Position numbers and translations under genes: made by a program. Positions 25,127 to 34,992 of a DNA stretch of 64,000 nucleotides are shown one piece after another. Where the stretch lies: positions 372,001-436,000 of the forward strand of contig NZ_LFND01000007.1 of the NCBI RefSeq assembly GCF_001045465.1. The letters are read 5' to 3'. The notes beneath the pieces are model-generated. The model searched no databases. It was not told where the DNA came from and saw only the letters and a list, made by a program, of their open reading frames with translations. This stretch comes from Chryseobacterium angstadtii (GTDB lineage Bacteria > Bacteroidota > Bacteroidia > Flavobacteriales > Weeksellaceae). Each line of letters begins with the position of its first letter. The stretch's first letter is position 1.

Positions 25127-28114
25127 ATGAAGAAATTAACAACAAGCGTTTTGCTAGTGGTTCTTACATCTTCTTTTGGTGTGGTAAATGCACAGCAGAC
25201 AGAAGGGGATTCCACTAAAACGCAGAAAATCGGTGAGGTAATAATTACTGGTGTTCTAAACAAGAAAAAAACTCTTGATGCTCAGACCAACCCTGTTGTG
25301 TTACTTGATAGTAAGCAATTGATGCAGGCAGGTAGCCCAAATGCAATTCAGGCTTTGGCGGCAAAAGCACCCAACATGCAGATTAATAATACGAACTCTA
25401 GTGTTAATGGTACTTATGATATTAAATTAAGAGGAGCTAGAACTATTAATGGAAGTACTTCTCCATTGGTGGTAATTGATGGGGTTATTTCCAGTCTTTC
25501 TGTTTATCAGCAAATGCCATCTAACATGATTGATGGGGTAACAATTATGTTAGGTACCCAGGGAGCTGCGGTTTATGGACCTGCAGGTTTGAATGGAGCC
25601 CTTATTGTTACAACTAAAAAAGGTTTAGGAAGTAAAAAAGTTAATATTACTGTAAATAGTAACATAAGTTTTGATAATGTGGCTTTCGTTCCTTACCGTC
25701 AGGATAAATATGGACAAGGATGGTATGGAGACAGAGTACACGTTGAGAATGGTGCTTGGGGGCCTGCTTATTCTGACCCTGCTTATGCAGGACAAAATGT
25801 AGCAATTGGTTTACCAGGTTATGATGTAAATGGTGGTGGAATTGCAATTAACCCGGATGGAGATATTCCTGCAGACGATGCAGCTGCTGCTATCTATGGT
25901 CCTTATGCTCCTAGGTCTAAAAATAACGTTAAAGAATTCTTTACTACAGGTACAACATATGATAACTCTGTGACAATTTCTACAGGTAGTGAAACAGCTT
26001 ATGCTGCATTATCTCTTAACAGGGTTGATAAAGAATTTATTGTAAAAGACGATACTTATAAGAAGACTTTTGCAATGTTTAAAGGAGGGTTTAGAAAAGA
26101 CAGATGGGATGTTGATGGATCACTTTCATACTCTTCGCAGTCTACAAGTACTACAAACCCTGGACTTTACCGTAATCTTTTACAAGCTTCAACTGAAATT
26201 CCTATTGTAGATTTTAGAAATAGAACAGATACGCCTTGGGGATGGAACATGTATTATGCCAGCCCATATTGGACTATGAAGCATGAAAGAAACAATACCA
26301 GAACTAATTTAATTAATGGTACTTTATCTGTTTCTTATAAATTTAACGATCATATCAGTCTTCAAAACACAGGTTCATTACAGTTAACTACATCTGATGT
26401 ATTAAACTGGAATGACGGTTGGGTGAATGGTACGAACGGATATAATTATGCTCCTGTTGCCCCTTCTGCACAAACTTCATCTATTTCTCAAAATAATAGC
26501 AACAGAAGATATATTTATGATGATGTTAAATTGAATTTTGATTACAAATGGGGAGATTTTGGGTTGAATGGTACTTTAGGGTATAACGTACAGGAAACCT
26601 ATATCAAAACTACTTCTGCCGGTGGTACAGGAATTAAGCTACCAGGTATTTATCAAATATGGAACCTAGCAAATCCAAGTACACCTTACAATTTAAATAA
26701 TGACAGATTTTTAGATAGAAAAATGGGTGTATTTGCTGATATAGATATTGCCTATAAAGATTACTTACACTTTAACATCACTGGTCGTCAGGAATGGTCT
26801 TCTAAACTGTTGAATTCAGATGAGGCTTTACGTGCTAAGTATTCTTATTTCTTCCCATCTGCAGGTTTCTCTTTCTTACCATTGAAAGCATTTGACGGTT
26901 TAGAGAGTGATACATTCAGCAGATTTGTGATTAAAGGCTCTTGGGCAAGAATTGGAAATGACCCGGTTTCAGTTTCTGCAATCGAACAAACTGTAGTTCT
27001 GGGAACAGGATATCCTTTCAATGGAAATTTAAGTTTTGTTAATAACCCTAACCCTTCAAATATTTCCGGAGTTTTACCTGAATTTACAAATTCCAAAGAA
27101 CTTAACTTAGGTCTTGGTTTCTTCAAAGATGCTTTAACATTAGACGTGAACGTTTATCAAAGTGATGTTTCTGATCTGATCTCTAACCAGATTGCTTCAA
27201 GTGCTTCCGGGATTTCTTCAAAAATCAGTAACATTGGAGATTTAAGAAACAGAGGATATGAGATTTCATTAGGAATTGATCCATTTAAAGGAGGTGATTT
27301 CAGCTGGGATGCTAGAGTTGCTTTTGGTAAAGTTCAGCAGAGGATTACAGCTCTTAACGAGGGGCAAGCTAATGTACCTATTTACGAAGGTGGAAATATT
27401 GGGGTATATGCTATCAAAGGAGAAGACTTCCCTCAATTGATGGGAACGGGCTATATGAGAGATGATCAGGGTAGAATTATTGTAAACCCTGAAAATGGTA
27501 ACCCTTTCGTTACTAATAACTTCATTAAGCTAGGTAAAGTTACACCTGACTATACAATCAATTTCAGTACAAACATACGTTACAAAAACTGGAGTGCTTT
27601 TGCAACAATGGACTACAGAAAAGGAGGAGTGTTTTATGCAGGGGCTATGCAGGGAATGTCATTTAGTGGACACCTGGAGCAGTCTGCATCATTTGACAGA
27701 ACACAGGGAGGATATATTATTCCAAATTCTGTTTACTTAGATGCTGCCAGCGGACAATATGTACCGAATACAGATATTAAATCCGGAGGGGACGATTATA
27801 ATGGACTTCCTACTTATTACGGACAGGTATACGGTAATATTGCTGAAAACTTTGTTCTTGATGCTACTGCTTTCAAAGTAAGAGAGCTTGGTGTTAGCTA
27901 TTCATTTGGTAAGAGTGCAAGAGAAGCGCTTGGAGTAACCAATTTCACCATTGGTGTATTCGGAAGAAACCTTTTCTATAAATATGCAAAAGAAAATAAA
28001 GGATATGCAGACCCGGAAACTTCTATAGGTTCTAATAACAACCAAGGTGTTACAGGAGTCAATCAGTATCCTGCAATAAAGACTATTGGTGTAACAACAA
28101 CAATTAATTTTTAA
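25127..28114 (+). CDS. SusC/RagA-type TonB-dependent transporter 1
   Basis: A 995-residue protein from the ATG at 25127 (MKKLTTSVLLVVLTSS). A longer frame from 25067 lies across the promoter. A signal peptide is followed directly by the plug (IGEVIITGVLNKKKTLDA, then LRGARTINGSTSPLVVIDG), then a beta barrel ending in the aromatic TTTINF. There is no N-terminal carboxypeptidase-like extension. Together with a SusD lipoprotein it takes up a solute across the outer membrane with TonB energy. The plug start differs from the other three paralogues, which share EIEGVVVTALGIKRE, so this is the most divergent of the four. The substrate is unknown. Confidence 0.92.
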   Translation: MKKLTTSVLLVVLTSSFGVVNAQQTEGDSTKTQKIGEVIITGVLNKKKTLDAQTNPVVLLDSKQLMQAGSPNAIQALAAKAPNMQINNTNSSVNGTYDIKLRGARTINGSTSPLVVIDGVISSLSVYQQMPSNMIDGVTIMLGTQGAAVYGPAGLNGALIVTTKKGLGSKKVNITVNSNISFDNVAFVPYRQDKYGQGWYGDRVHVENGAWGPAYSDPAYAGQNVAIGLPGYDVNGGGIAINPDGDIPADDAAAAIYGPYAPRSKNNVKEFFTTGTTYDNSVTISTGSETAYAALSLNRVDKEFIVKDDTYKKTFAMFKGGFRKDRWDVDGSLSYSSQSTSTTNPGLYRNLLQASTEIPIVDFRNRTDTPWGWNMYYASPYWTMKHERNNTRTNLINGTLSVSYKFNDHISLQNTGSLQLTTSDVLNWNDGWVNGTNGYNYAPVAPSAQTSSISQNNSNRRYIYDDVKLNFDYKWGDFGLNGTLGYNVQETYIKTTSAGGTGIKLPGIYQIWNLANPSTPYNLNNDRFLDRKMGVFADIDIAYKDYLHFNITGRQEWSSKLLNSDEALRAKYSYFFPSAGFSFLPLKAFDGLESDTFSRFVIKGSWARIGNDPVSVSAIEQTVVLGTGYPFNGNLSFVNNPNPSNISGVLPEFTNSKELNLGLGFFKDALTLDVNVYQSDVSDLISNQIASSASGISSKISNIGDLRNRGYEISLGIDPFKGGDFSWDARVAFGKVQQRITALNEGQANVPIYEGGNIGVYAIKGEDFPQLMGTGYMRDDQGRIIVNPENGNPFVTNNFIKLGKVTPDYTINFSTNIRYKNWSAFATMDYRKGGVFYAGAMQGMSFSGHLEQSASFDRTQGGYIIPNSVYLDAASGQYVPNTDIKSGGDDYNGLPTYYGQVYGNIAENFVLDATAFKVRELGVSYSFGKSAREALGVTNFTIGVFGRNLFYKYAKENKGYADPETSIGSNNNQGVTGVNQYPAIKTIGVTTTINF

Positions 28115-28123
28115 TAGATCAAA

Positions 28124-29740
28124 ATGAAAAATATAGGTTTAAAAACTATCATAGCGGCATCTTTCCTGATGGTTACTGCAACTTCTTGTAGTACAGACTA
28201 TCTTGATGTTAACAAAAATGAAAATAACGCTTACGAAAATCAAATTACGCCGGCTGAACGTTTATCTGCTGCTGAAACAGTAGTTTACAGAACTCAAGGT
28301 GGGCTTGCGAACAGACTGGGGAATACGATGATGAATGCCTGGGTTGGAAATCATTATTTTTATGCTGCACCTTTGGATGAGGAAATGAAAATGCAGGCAA
28401 CCTCTACTTTTTATAATGGAATTTGGGATAATTATTATAGAGGGGTTTCAAATTACCAATCTATAATTGACTATCCGGACACAACAAATAAATATGGAGG
28501 ATATATAGCTATTGCTAGAGTAATGAAAGCATTCTATATGCAGACAATTGTCGATTTGTATAATGATGCTCCTTATTCTGAAGCATTCAGAAGACAGGCA
28601 AATCTTACTCCAAAATATGATAAAGGTGCTGATATCTATAAAGCTCTTGTAGCAGAAGTTAATTTAGCAATTGCTTCTATGAATGCTGGAGCGACACTTC
28701 CATCAACGGCTGTTGGAAACAACTCTCAGGATCCTATCATGCAAGGGGATATGGTAAAATGGTTACAAATGGCCTATACTGTAAAACTTAAACTTCTGAC
28801 AAGGCTATCTATGTGTACTGACGCTGGTATTAAAACTATGGTAACTCAAGAGTTAGCTACAATGCCTACAACTACGGCTACTTATCTTACGTCAGATGTT
28901 ACTATTAATCCAGGATATTCTTCTTCAAATGCTAATTCTCAGAACCCTTTATATCGTAATTTTGGGCTTAGAGATGTAGATTCAGGTGAATTGAGTGCGA
29001 ATTATAGATTATATTTTGCAACCAAGCATATCCTTGATGATCTAGGTGGGCTTTCTTCTAGGACTACTGGTGTGGTTGATGGAAGAAGAAGCAGAATGTA
29101 TAGAAATAATGGTATTGCAGCTGCTGGAGCTTCAACTCCTTCACTTCCTGCAGCTTTTAGAGGACTTGTACAAGGTGCTCCAAAAGAGGGAACTTTTACA
29201 GAAGGTGATTTTACAACATTAGGTCCAGCTATGTTTTATATTGCTTTAGCTGCCGGATCTGCTCAGAATGGTATTATCATGTCTGCTGCTGAATCTAAAT
29301 TCTTACAGGCTGAAGCAGCAGTTGTTTACCCTGCAATGAGTGGTTTAGGTGGACAGGCTAGATTTGATGAAGGAATTGCTGCTTCATTCACTTTCTTAGC
29401 TGTGCCTACTACGGGAGCTACAACTTTAGCTACTTATATGGCTGGTATTGCAACCAAACCGGGTATCGGGTGGACAGCTACTGCTAATAAGCTAGAATGT
29501 ATCCAATATCAGAAATGGATTGCTTTAACTAACATTAACCCACTGGAAACTTATATTGGTTATACAAAAACAGGATTCCCTGTTACGCCAATGCCAATTG
29601 GTGCTTCTTTCAGTAACAGACCTGTGAGATTAATGTATCCACAGTCTGAGTATATTGCTAACGGAGCCAATGTGCCTAATCCTGCTTTAACTGAAATGTA
29701 TAGCAAGACAAGCCAATATGCACCATTCTGGTTGAAATAA
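28124..29740 (+). CDS. SusD/RagB-type outer-membrane lipoprotein 1
   Basis: A 538-residue protein. The lipobox around ATSC places the lipidated Cys at about residue 22. The body is of the SusD-like type with NDAPYSEAF and KWLQMAYTVKLKLLTRLS in the helical TPR region and a late WIALTNINPLETYIGY. It lies 9 bases after its SusC partner and caps that transporter on the cell surface to capture ligand. It is followed by the ACCGCC/GGCGGT terminator. The ligand is unknown. Confidence 0.9.
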   Translation: MKNIGLKTIIAASFLMVTATSCSTDYLDVNKNENNAYENQITPAERLSAAETVVYRTQGGLANRLGNTMMNAWVGNHYFYAAPLDEEMKMQATSTFYNGIWDNYYRGVSNYQSIIDYPDTTNKYGGYIAIARVMKAFYMQTIVDLYNDAPYSEAFRRQANLTPKYDKGADIYKALVAEVNLAIASMNAGATLPSTAVGNNSQDPIMQGDMVKWLQMAYTVKLKLLTRLSMCTDAGIKTMVTQELATMPTTTATYLTSDVTINPGYSSSNANSQNPLYRNFGLRDVDSGELSANYRLYFATKHILDDLGGLSSRTTGVVDGRRSRMYRNNGIAAAGASTPSLPAAFRGLVQGAPKEGTFTEGDFTTLGPAMFYIALAAGSAQNGIIMSAAESKFLQAEAAVVYPAMSGLGGQARFDEGIAASFTFLAVPTTGATTLATYMAGIATKPGIGWTATANKLECIQYQKWIALTNINPLETYIGYTKTGFPVTPMPIGASFSNRPVRLMYPQSEYIANGANVPNPALTEMYSKTSQYAPFWLK

Positions 29741-29767
29741 TCAAAACAAGTTTTAATATATTTTATT

Positions 29768-29789
29768 ACCGCCTTCGGGCGGTTTTTTT
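29768..29789 (+). terminator. UUCG-loop terminator after susD 1
   Basis: ACCGCC-TTCG-GGCGGT followed by seven T. The same hairpin lies at 34642 and 44653. Confidence 0.9.
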
Positions 29790-30100
29790 ATTTTATTAAC
29801 TCAAAATGAAATTTTTATGAATAAATAAGTATTATGCATCGCATTGTTTATTCCGTGAAAAGTGAGTTTTTTTTTTCATTTAAATGTGATTTACATTATT
29901 GGTTATCAGTTTGTTAATAATGTATTAAAGGCCCTTTTTATGTGTCATTTTTCCATTAAAAGTCACAATATTTTATGAAAAATAATTATTGTTAAAAAAA
30001 ATTATCTTGTTTTTAATTTATTGTATTTAACTTATTTTAACGATTATTTTTAACTTAATTTAATAATTTAATTTAATTTTAACGTTATCTTAAGATTTTT

Positions 30101-30131
30101 TTTGTGCTTTTAATAAAGTTTTACAATTTTG
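30101..30131 (+). promoter_or_regulatory. Promoter of susC operon 2 (TTTG-N19-CAATTTTG)
   Basis: TTTG at 30101-30104 and CAATTTTG at 30124-30131 with 19 bases between. The spacer is almost the same as that of operon 4. Confidence 0.65.
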
Positions 30132-30157
30132 TAGAGGTATAAAAAATAAAATTTGAT

Positions 30158-33157
30158 ATGAAGAAATTAACGGCAGGTCTGCTTGTCTTAGTGTTGTCTT
30201 CTTCCATTGCTGTGGCTCATGCGCAGGAAAAGAAAGACACCTTGAAAACAAAGGAAATTGAAGGGGTAGTAGTTACTGCACTTGGAATCAAGAGAGAGAA
30301 GAAGTCTCTTGGATATGCTTCCCAGGAAATTAAAGCAAGTGCTCTTTCTGACGGTACTACAAATACAGGTAATATCGCATCACAGTTATCCGGTAAAGTT
30401 GCCGGTCTTAATGTTACAACCAATAACAATTTCGGAGGTTCCGCCAACCTACTCATCAGAGGGGTGAAAACACTTGGAGGAGGAAACCCATTAATCGTTA
30501 TTGATGGATCGCCTGTAAACAATACGTATACGCAGGAGAAAAATGTGGATTATGGTAACGCATTATCAGACATCAATCAGGAAGATATCGAGTCTATCAA
30601 CGTTCTGAAAGGAGCAGCGGCATCGGCTTTATATGGAGAAAGAGGTCTGAATGGGGTTATTGTGATCACAACTAAAAATGGAAAAGGAAAAGATGATGGA
30701 TCTTGGGGAGTTACTTTCTCTTCTGCCATGCAGGTTGGTTTTATTGATAAATCTACTTTCCCGGAATATCAAACAAGATATGGTGCAGGGTATGCTCAAA
30801 AATTTGGAACGCAGGCAGGTGATGGCTTAAATAATGCCAACTTCGGAGCTGATGCATCATGGGGACCAAAATTCGATCCTAATTTGTTAGTTTATCAGTG
30901 GGATTCTTTTGATCCGACTTCACGAAACTACAAACAAGCAACCCCTTGGGTCGCTGCTAAAAATGGGCCTATTGAATTTTTTAATAATCCTACTACATTT
31001 ACCAATAGTATAACTTTAGAAAAAGGGCAAAAAGGAAAAAATATCAGTTTCACCTATGAAAATATGATGTCTGATGGTCTGATGCCTAATTCTGAGCTTA
31101 CCAGAAATAATTTCTCTTTAAAGGTGAATTATGATCTGACTCCTAAGTTGCATTCTTCTTTCTATTCTACAATGACTTTGCAGGAAACTACAGGTAGAAG
31201 TATCACAGGATATTCTAATAATACCGTAACAGGTTTCAGACAGTGGTGGCAAACCAACGTAGATGTTAAGGATCTGGAAAGAGCCTATTTTGCTAATGTT
31301 GATCCTGCTATTGCCAGTGCAGTCAATAATTATGGGAATGTTACATGGAATAGAAAAACTGCGGCTAACGGAGCGCCTGCTTATTGGAACAACCCATACT
31401 TCCAGGCGTATCAGAACTATACTTCAGATAAAAGATACAGAAGTTTTACTTATGGGCAATTAACTTACGACCTGTTGAATAATGTATCTGTTACCGGTAA
31501 GGTTTCTTATGACAGATCCAATCTTTTAGCTGAAAACAGATTAGCTGTTGGATCTTTGCCACAGGCCTTCGGACAGTCAAATAACTCAATTGGTTCAGGG
31601 TATGCAAGACGTGATGTATTAAGAACTGAAGTCAATTACGACTTAATGGCCAACTATAAATTTGATATTACGGATGATATTAATGTTTCCGGAGTATTGG
31701 GAGGAAATATCCGTAGAAATTACGTTAATTCTGTATATGCTTCAACTGAAGGAGGATTAGTAGTTGCCGGTATTTATGCATTATCAAACTCTAGAAAGGC
31801 ACCTTTAGCATCAGATGAAATCGAATCTATAACACAAACCAATTCCGGATATATCACAGCTTCATTCGATTTCTTTAAGAAATTTTATTTAGATGGAACC
31901 TGGAGAATAGACCAGAGTTCAACATTACCAGCATCACATAATGTCTATAATTATCCTTCCATCACAGGAGCTTTAATTATGTCTGAAATTCTGGACACTA
32001 AAAACTGGATGAATTTCTGGAAATTAAGAGCTAACTATGCAGAGGTTGGAGGTACAGCAGATCCTTATCAACTGGCTAATAATTACAGATCTGCTGGGAT
32101 TCTATCAGGTATAGGAGTATATAACCCTATTTTAAACCAGTCTAATCCTGATTTAAAACCACAAAGATCAAAAGAATTTGAAGTAGGAACTGAAGCTCAC
32201 TTCCTAAGAGACAGAATTACTGTTGATTTTGCTTACTATAAGACAAAGACAATAGATCAGATTATTGCTCTTCCGGTTTCTTCCGGTGTAGGATATACAG
32301 GTAAAGTGATCAATGCCGGTAGAATTGATAATACAGGTTTTGAAGTACAGCTTGGTTTGGTTCCGATAAAATCAAAAGATTTTTCATGGAACATTGATGT
32401 AAACTGGTCTAAGAATCAGAATGAGGTAAAAAGTCTTTATCCTGGAATCACCAACCTATTGTTGAACAGCTTTCAGGGAGGAGTTTCATTAAATGCAAGA
32501 GTTGGTGAAGCTTGGGGTACCCTTGTTGGAGCTGATTATACTTACCTTAATGGTGAGAAAGTTATTGATCCTAAAACAGGTAAATACTTACAGAATGGTA
32601 ACCAGATAATTGGTAATACTACACCAGACTGGATTGGAGGAATAAGAAACAGTATTAATTATAAAGGGTTCTCTTTTAGCTTCCTAATCGATATGCGTAA
32701 AGGAGGAGATATATTCTCTACAGATATGTACTATGGTCTGTCTTCAGGTTTGTACAAAGAAACAGCTGAAGGAGATTACAGAGACAAGCCTATTGTTCTG
32801 TCCGGAGTTTTCCCTGATGGCAGCCCAAACAATATCGGATTGTCACCTTTTGCTGATAATAATGGTGCTATGGGATATAAAACGCAGCCTGCAAGAGAAT
32901 TTGTTTATGATGGTTCTTTTATTAAGCTGAGAGAGGCAAGTATTGGATATATGCTTCCTAAGTCTTTATTGGCAGGAACTAAAATTTATGATGCTAAAAT
33001 TTCTATTGTGGGTAGAAATTTGTGGATTATTCATAAAAATTTACCATATGCCGATCCTGAAGCAATGGTAGGCGGAGGACTTAACTCCTATGGTTGGTCA
33101 ATTGGTTCCATGCCAACTACGAGAGATGTTGGTGTTAACGTAACATTTAAATTCTAA
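30158..33157 (+). CDS. SusC/RagA-type TonB-dependent transporter 2
   Basis: A 999-residue protein with a signal peptide ending at AHAQ, then KTKEIEGVVVTALGIKRE, the plug start that doubles as a TonB-box-like segment. The plug shows ANLLIRGVKTLGGGNPLIVI and ESINVLKGAAASALYG. The barrel ends NVTFKF. It is very close to transporter 4 in the first ~60 residues and similar throughout, so the two are probably local duplicates. It lies 12 bases upstream of its susD. Import of an unknown nutrient across the outer membrane is inferred from family. Confidence 0.93.
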   Translation: MKKLTAGLLVLVLSSSIAVAHAQEKKDTLKTKEIEGVVVTALGIKREKKSLGYASQEIKASALSDGTTNTGNIASQLSGKVAGLNVTTNNNFGGSANLLIRGVKTLGGGNPLIVIDGSPVNNTYTQEKNVDYGNALSDINQEDIESINVLKGAAASALYGERGLNGVIVITTKNGKGKDDGSWGVTFSSAMQVGFIDKSTFPEYQTRYGAGYAQKFGTQAGDGLNNANFGADASWGPKFDPNLLVYQWDSFDPTSRNYKQATPWVAAKNGPIEFFNNPTTFTNSITLEKGQKGKNISFTYENMMSDGLMPNSELTRNNFSLKVNYDLTPKLHSSFYSTMTLQETTGRSITGYSNNTVTGFRQWWQTNVDVKDLERAYFANVDPAIASAVNNYGNVTWNRKTAANGAPAYWNNPYFQAYQNYTSDKRYRSFTYGQLTYDLLNNVSVTGKVSYDRSNLLAENRLAVGSLPQAFGQSNNSIGSGYARRDVLRTEVNYDLMANYKFDITDDINVSGVLGGNIRRNYVNSVYASTEGGLVVAGIYALSNSRKAPLASDEIESITQTNSGYITASFDFFKKFYLDGTWRIDQSSTLPASHNVYNYPSITGALIMSEILDTKNWMNFWKLRANYAEVGGTADPYQLANNYRSAGILSGIGVYNPILNQSNPDLKPQRSKEFEVGTEAHFLRDRITVDFAYYKTKTIDQIIALPVSSGVGYTGKVINAGRIDNTGFEVQLGLVPIKSKDFSWNIDVNWSKNQNEVKSLYPGITNLLLNSFQGGVSLNARVGEAWGTLVGADYTYLNGEKVIDPKTGKYLQNGNQIIGNTTPDWIGGIRNSINYKGFSFSFLIDMRKGGDIFSTDMYYGLSSGLYKETAEGDYRDKPIVLSGVFPDGSPNNIGLSPFADNNGAMGYKTQPAREFVYDGSFIKLREASIGYMLPKSLLAGTKIYDAKISIVGRNLWIIHKNLPYADPEAMVGGGLNSYGWSIGSMPTTRDVGVNVTFKF

Positions 33158-33169
33158 ATTACTTTAAAA

Positions 33170-34615
33170 ATGAAAAATATTATAAAAATCAGTTTGGTGT
33201 CTGCGTGTATGGGGTTAGCTTTAAGTTCATGTCAAAGTGATTTAACCTCTCTTAACGATGATCCTAAACATCCGTCAGTTCTTCCATCTGAGAATCTGTT
33301 GGCTACAGCTATGTATCAATCATCTTATTATATGGATAACCCAAGTGTGAATTTCAATAATTACAGATTCTTTACACAGCAATGGGCGGAAACTCAGTAT
33401 CCGGATGAAACTCAGTATAACCTGATTACCAGAAATCAGCCTAGAAATCATTTTAACAGAATGTATGTCTACAGTATTAATAATCTGAGACAAGCAAAAA
33501 CCAATCTTAAAAATGAAGTTGAAGCTGAAGATATCAGAACTAATAAATTAGCAACATTAGAAATTGAAGAAATTTTTATTTGGGAAAACCTGGTAGATAC
33601 TTATGGGGATATTCCATACAGTGAAACCTTCAAACCAGATGAAATTTTGACTCCAAAGTATGATGATGCTAAAACAATTTATATTGATTTGATCAAAAGA
33701 ATTAATGATGTTATTGCCACTATAAAACCTACGGTTAAAGGATATGCACCTGTGTCTGGACTTACTTCCGGAGATTTTGTTTACTCTGGTGATATGACAA
33801 AATGGATCAAATTTGCTAATTCCATTAAACTAAGATTAGGAATGAATTTAGCCGACGTTGATCCAGCATTAGCAAAAGCTACGGTGGAATCAGCGGTTTT
33901 GGGAGGGGTTATTTCTTCAGAAGCTGAAGCGTATAAGTTTGGTTACGATGGAAATACATTCTCAAGCCCTGTATTTGACAACTTGGTGGCTTCCAATAGA
34001 AATGACTTTTTACCTAGTGAATTAGTCATTAATACAATGAAAAATTTATCAGATCCAAGAATGAGTATCTGGTTTACACAATTTGAAGGTGGCTATAAAG
34101 GAGGTGTTTTCGGAGAATTGAATGATCCTTATACCAAATTTTCCCAGTTAGGCCCTTATTTCAGATCTGCAACTACAGCATCTAATTTATTAAGCTTGGC
34201 AGAAGTTACATTCCTTAAAGCTGAGGCTGCTGCAAGAAACTATTCTGTTGGAGATACTGCAGTAAATCTTTATAATGCTGCTGTTAAAGTTTCAATGAGG
34301 GAAAACGGAGTAAGCGATCTAACTACTGATGCTTATCTGCTTGCTAACCCTTATAATCCAGCTAACTGGAAGCAGTCAATCGGAGTACAGGCCTGGATAG
34401 CTATGTTCAATAAAGGATTTGCCAGCTGGAATTTTACCAGACGTTTGGATAACCCTGTATTGGTGAATCCTCCAAAATCTAACTTATCATCTGTGCCATA
34501 CAGAATGCCATACTCTGACCAGGAATATGTTCTGAACGGTGCCAACGTAAATGCTGCTGCAGCTAAGATTGGTGGTGATAAAGCAACAACAAAACTATTC
34601 TGGGATGTAAATTAA
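33170..34615 (+). CDS. SusD/RagB-type outer-membrane lipoprotein 2
   Basis: A 481-residue protein with a lipobox LSSC (Cys about residue 21). It shows the SusD-like layout: VDTYGDIPYSETF, DMTKWIKFANSIKLRLGMNL, EVTFLKAEAAARN and a C-terminal PYSDQEYVLNGANVNAAAAK. The ending KIGGDKATTKLFWDVN is shared with SusD 4, which supports pairwise duplication of operons 2 and 4. It is the last gene of its operon, followed by the UUCG terminator. Confidence 0.9.
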   Translation: MKNIIKISLVSACMGLALSSCQSDLTSLNDDPKHPSVLPSENLLATAMYQSSYYMDNPSVNFNNYRFFTQQWAETQYPDETQYNLITRNQPRNHFNRMYVYSINNLRQAKTNLKNEVEAEDIRTNKLATLEIEEIFIWENLVDTYGDIPYSETFKPDEILTPKYDDAKTIYIDLIKRINDVIATIKPTVKGYAPVSGLTSGDFVYSGDMTKWIKFANSIKLRLGMNLADVDPALAKATVESAVLGGVISSEAEAYKFGYDGNTFSSPVFDNLVASNRNDFLPSELVINTMKNLSDPRMSIWFTQFEGGYKGGVFGELNDPYTKFSQLGPYFRSATTASNLLSLAEVTFLKAEAAARNYSVGDTAVNLYNAAVKVSMRENGVSDLTTDAYLLANPYNPANWKQSIGVQAWIAMFNKGFASWNFTRRLDNPVLVNPPKSNLSSVPYRMPYSDQEYVLNGANVNAAAAKIGGDKATTKLFWDVN

Positions 34616-34641
34616 TCACATCGTATTAACATTCATATTAT

Positions 34642-34663
34642 ACCGCCTTCGGGCGGTTTTTTT
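34642..34663 (+). terminator. UUCG-loop terminator after susD 2
   Basis: ACCGCC-TTCG-GGCGGT and a T run, identical in the stem-loop to those at 29768 and 44653. Confidence 0.9.
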
Positions 34664-34941
34664 GTTTTTATACCCTTTTATTTTCATTTTGAAGTAAAAG
34701 TCATTCTAGTGGAAATAAAGAAAGTTAAGTGATGGCTTATTTCTTAATTGTATTTATATTATTGATTATAAGTGCATTATGTATTATTTTTATTGTTATT
34801 ATTAAATAATATTGCCATCAGAAAAAAAATAGCAATAACTAAATTTGTTTTGTTAAAAATTCATAATTAAATCTATTTTATTGTAATTTATGATATATTT
34901 TTAATTTATTAATTTATGGTTAGTTATTATTTTTAAATTTC

Positions 34942-34973
34942 TTTGTGTTTGTGATAAAGTTTTTCAAAATTTG
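34942..34973 (+). promoter_or_regulatory. Promoter of susC operon 3 (TTTG-N20-AAAATTTG)
   Basis: TTTG at 34942-34945 and AAAATTTG at 34966-34973. The GATAAAGTTTTTC spacer resembles the other susC promoters, and the ATG follows 19 bases after the -7 box. Confidence 0.6.
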
Positions 34974-34992
34974 TTTGAAAAATTTATTTGAT

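Larger units (their letters stand above)
29741..30157. other. Spacer between susCD operons 1 and 2
   Basis: No gene. It holds a terminator at 29768-29789, an 18-bp AT block at 30047-30064 that recurs at 40035-40052, and a promoter at 30101-30131. Confidence 0.6.
34616..34992. other. Spacer between susCD operons 2 and 3
   Basis: No gene. It has a terminator at 34642-34663 and a promoter at 34942-34973, otherwise AT-rich DNA. Confidence 0.6.
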
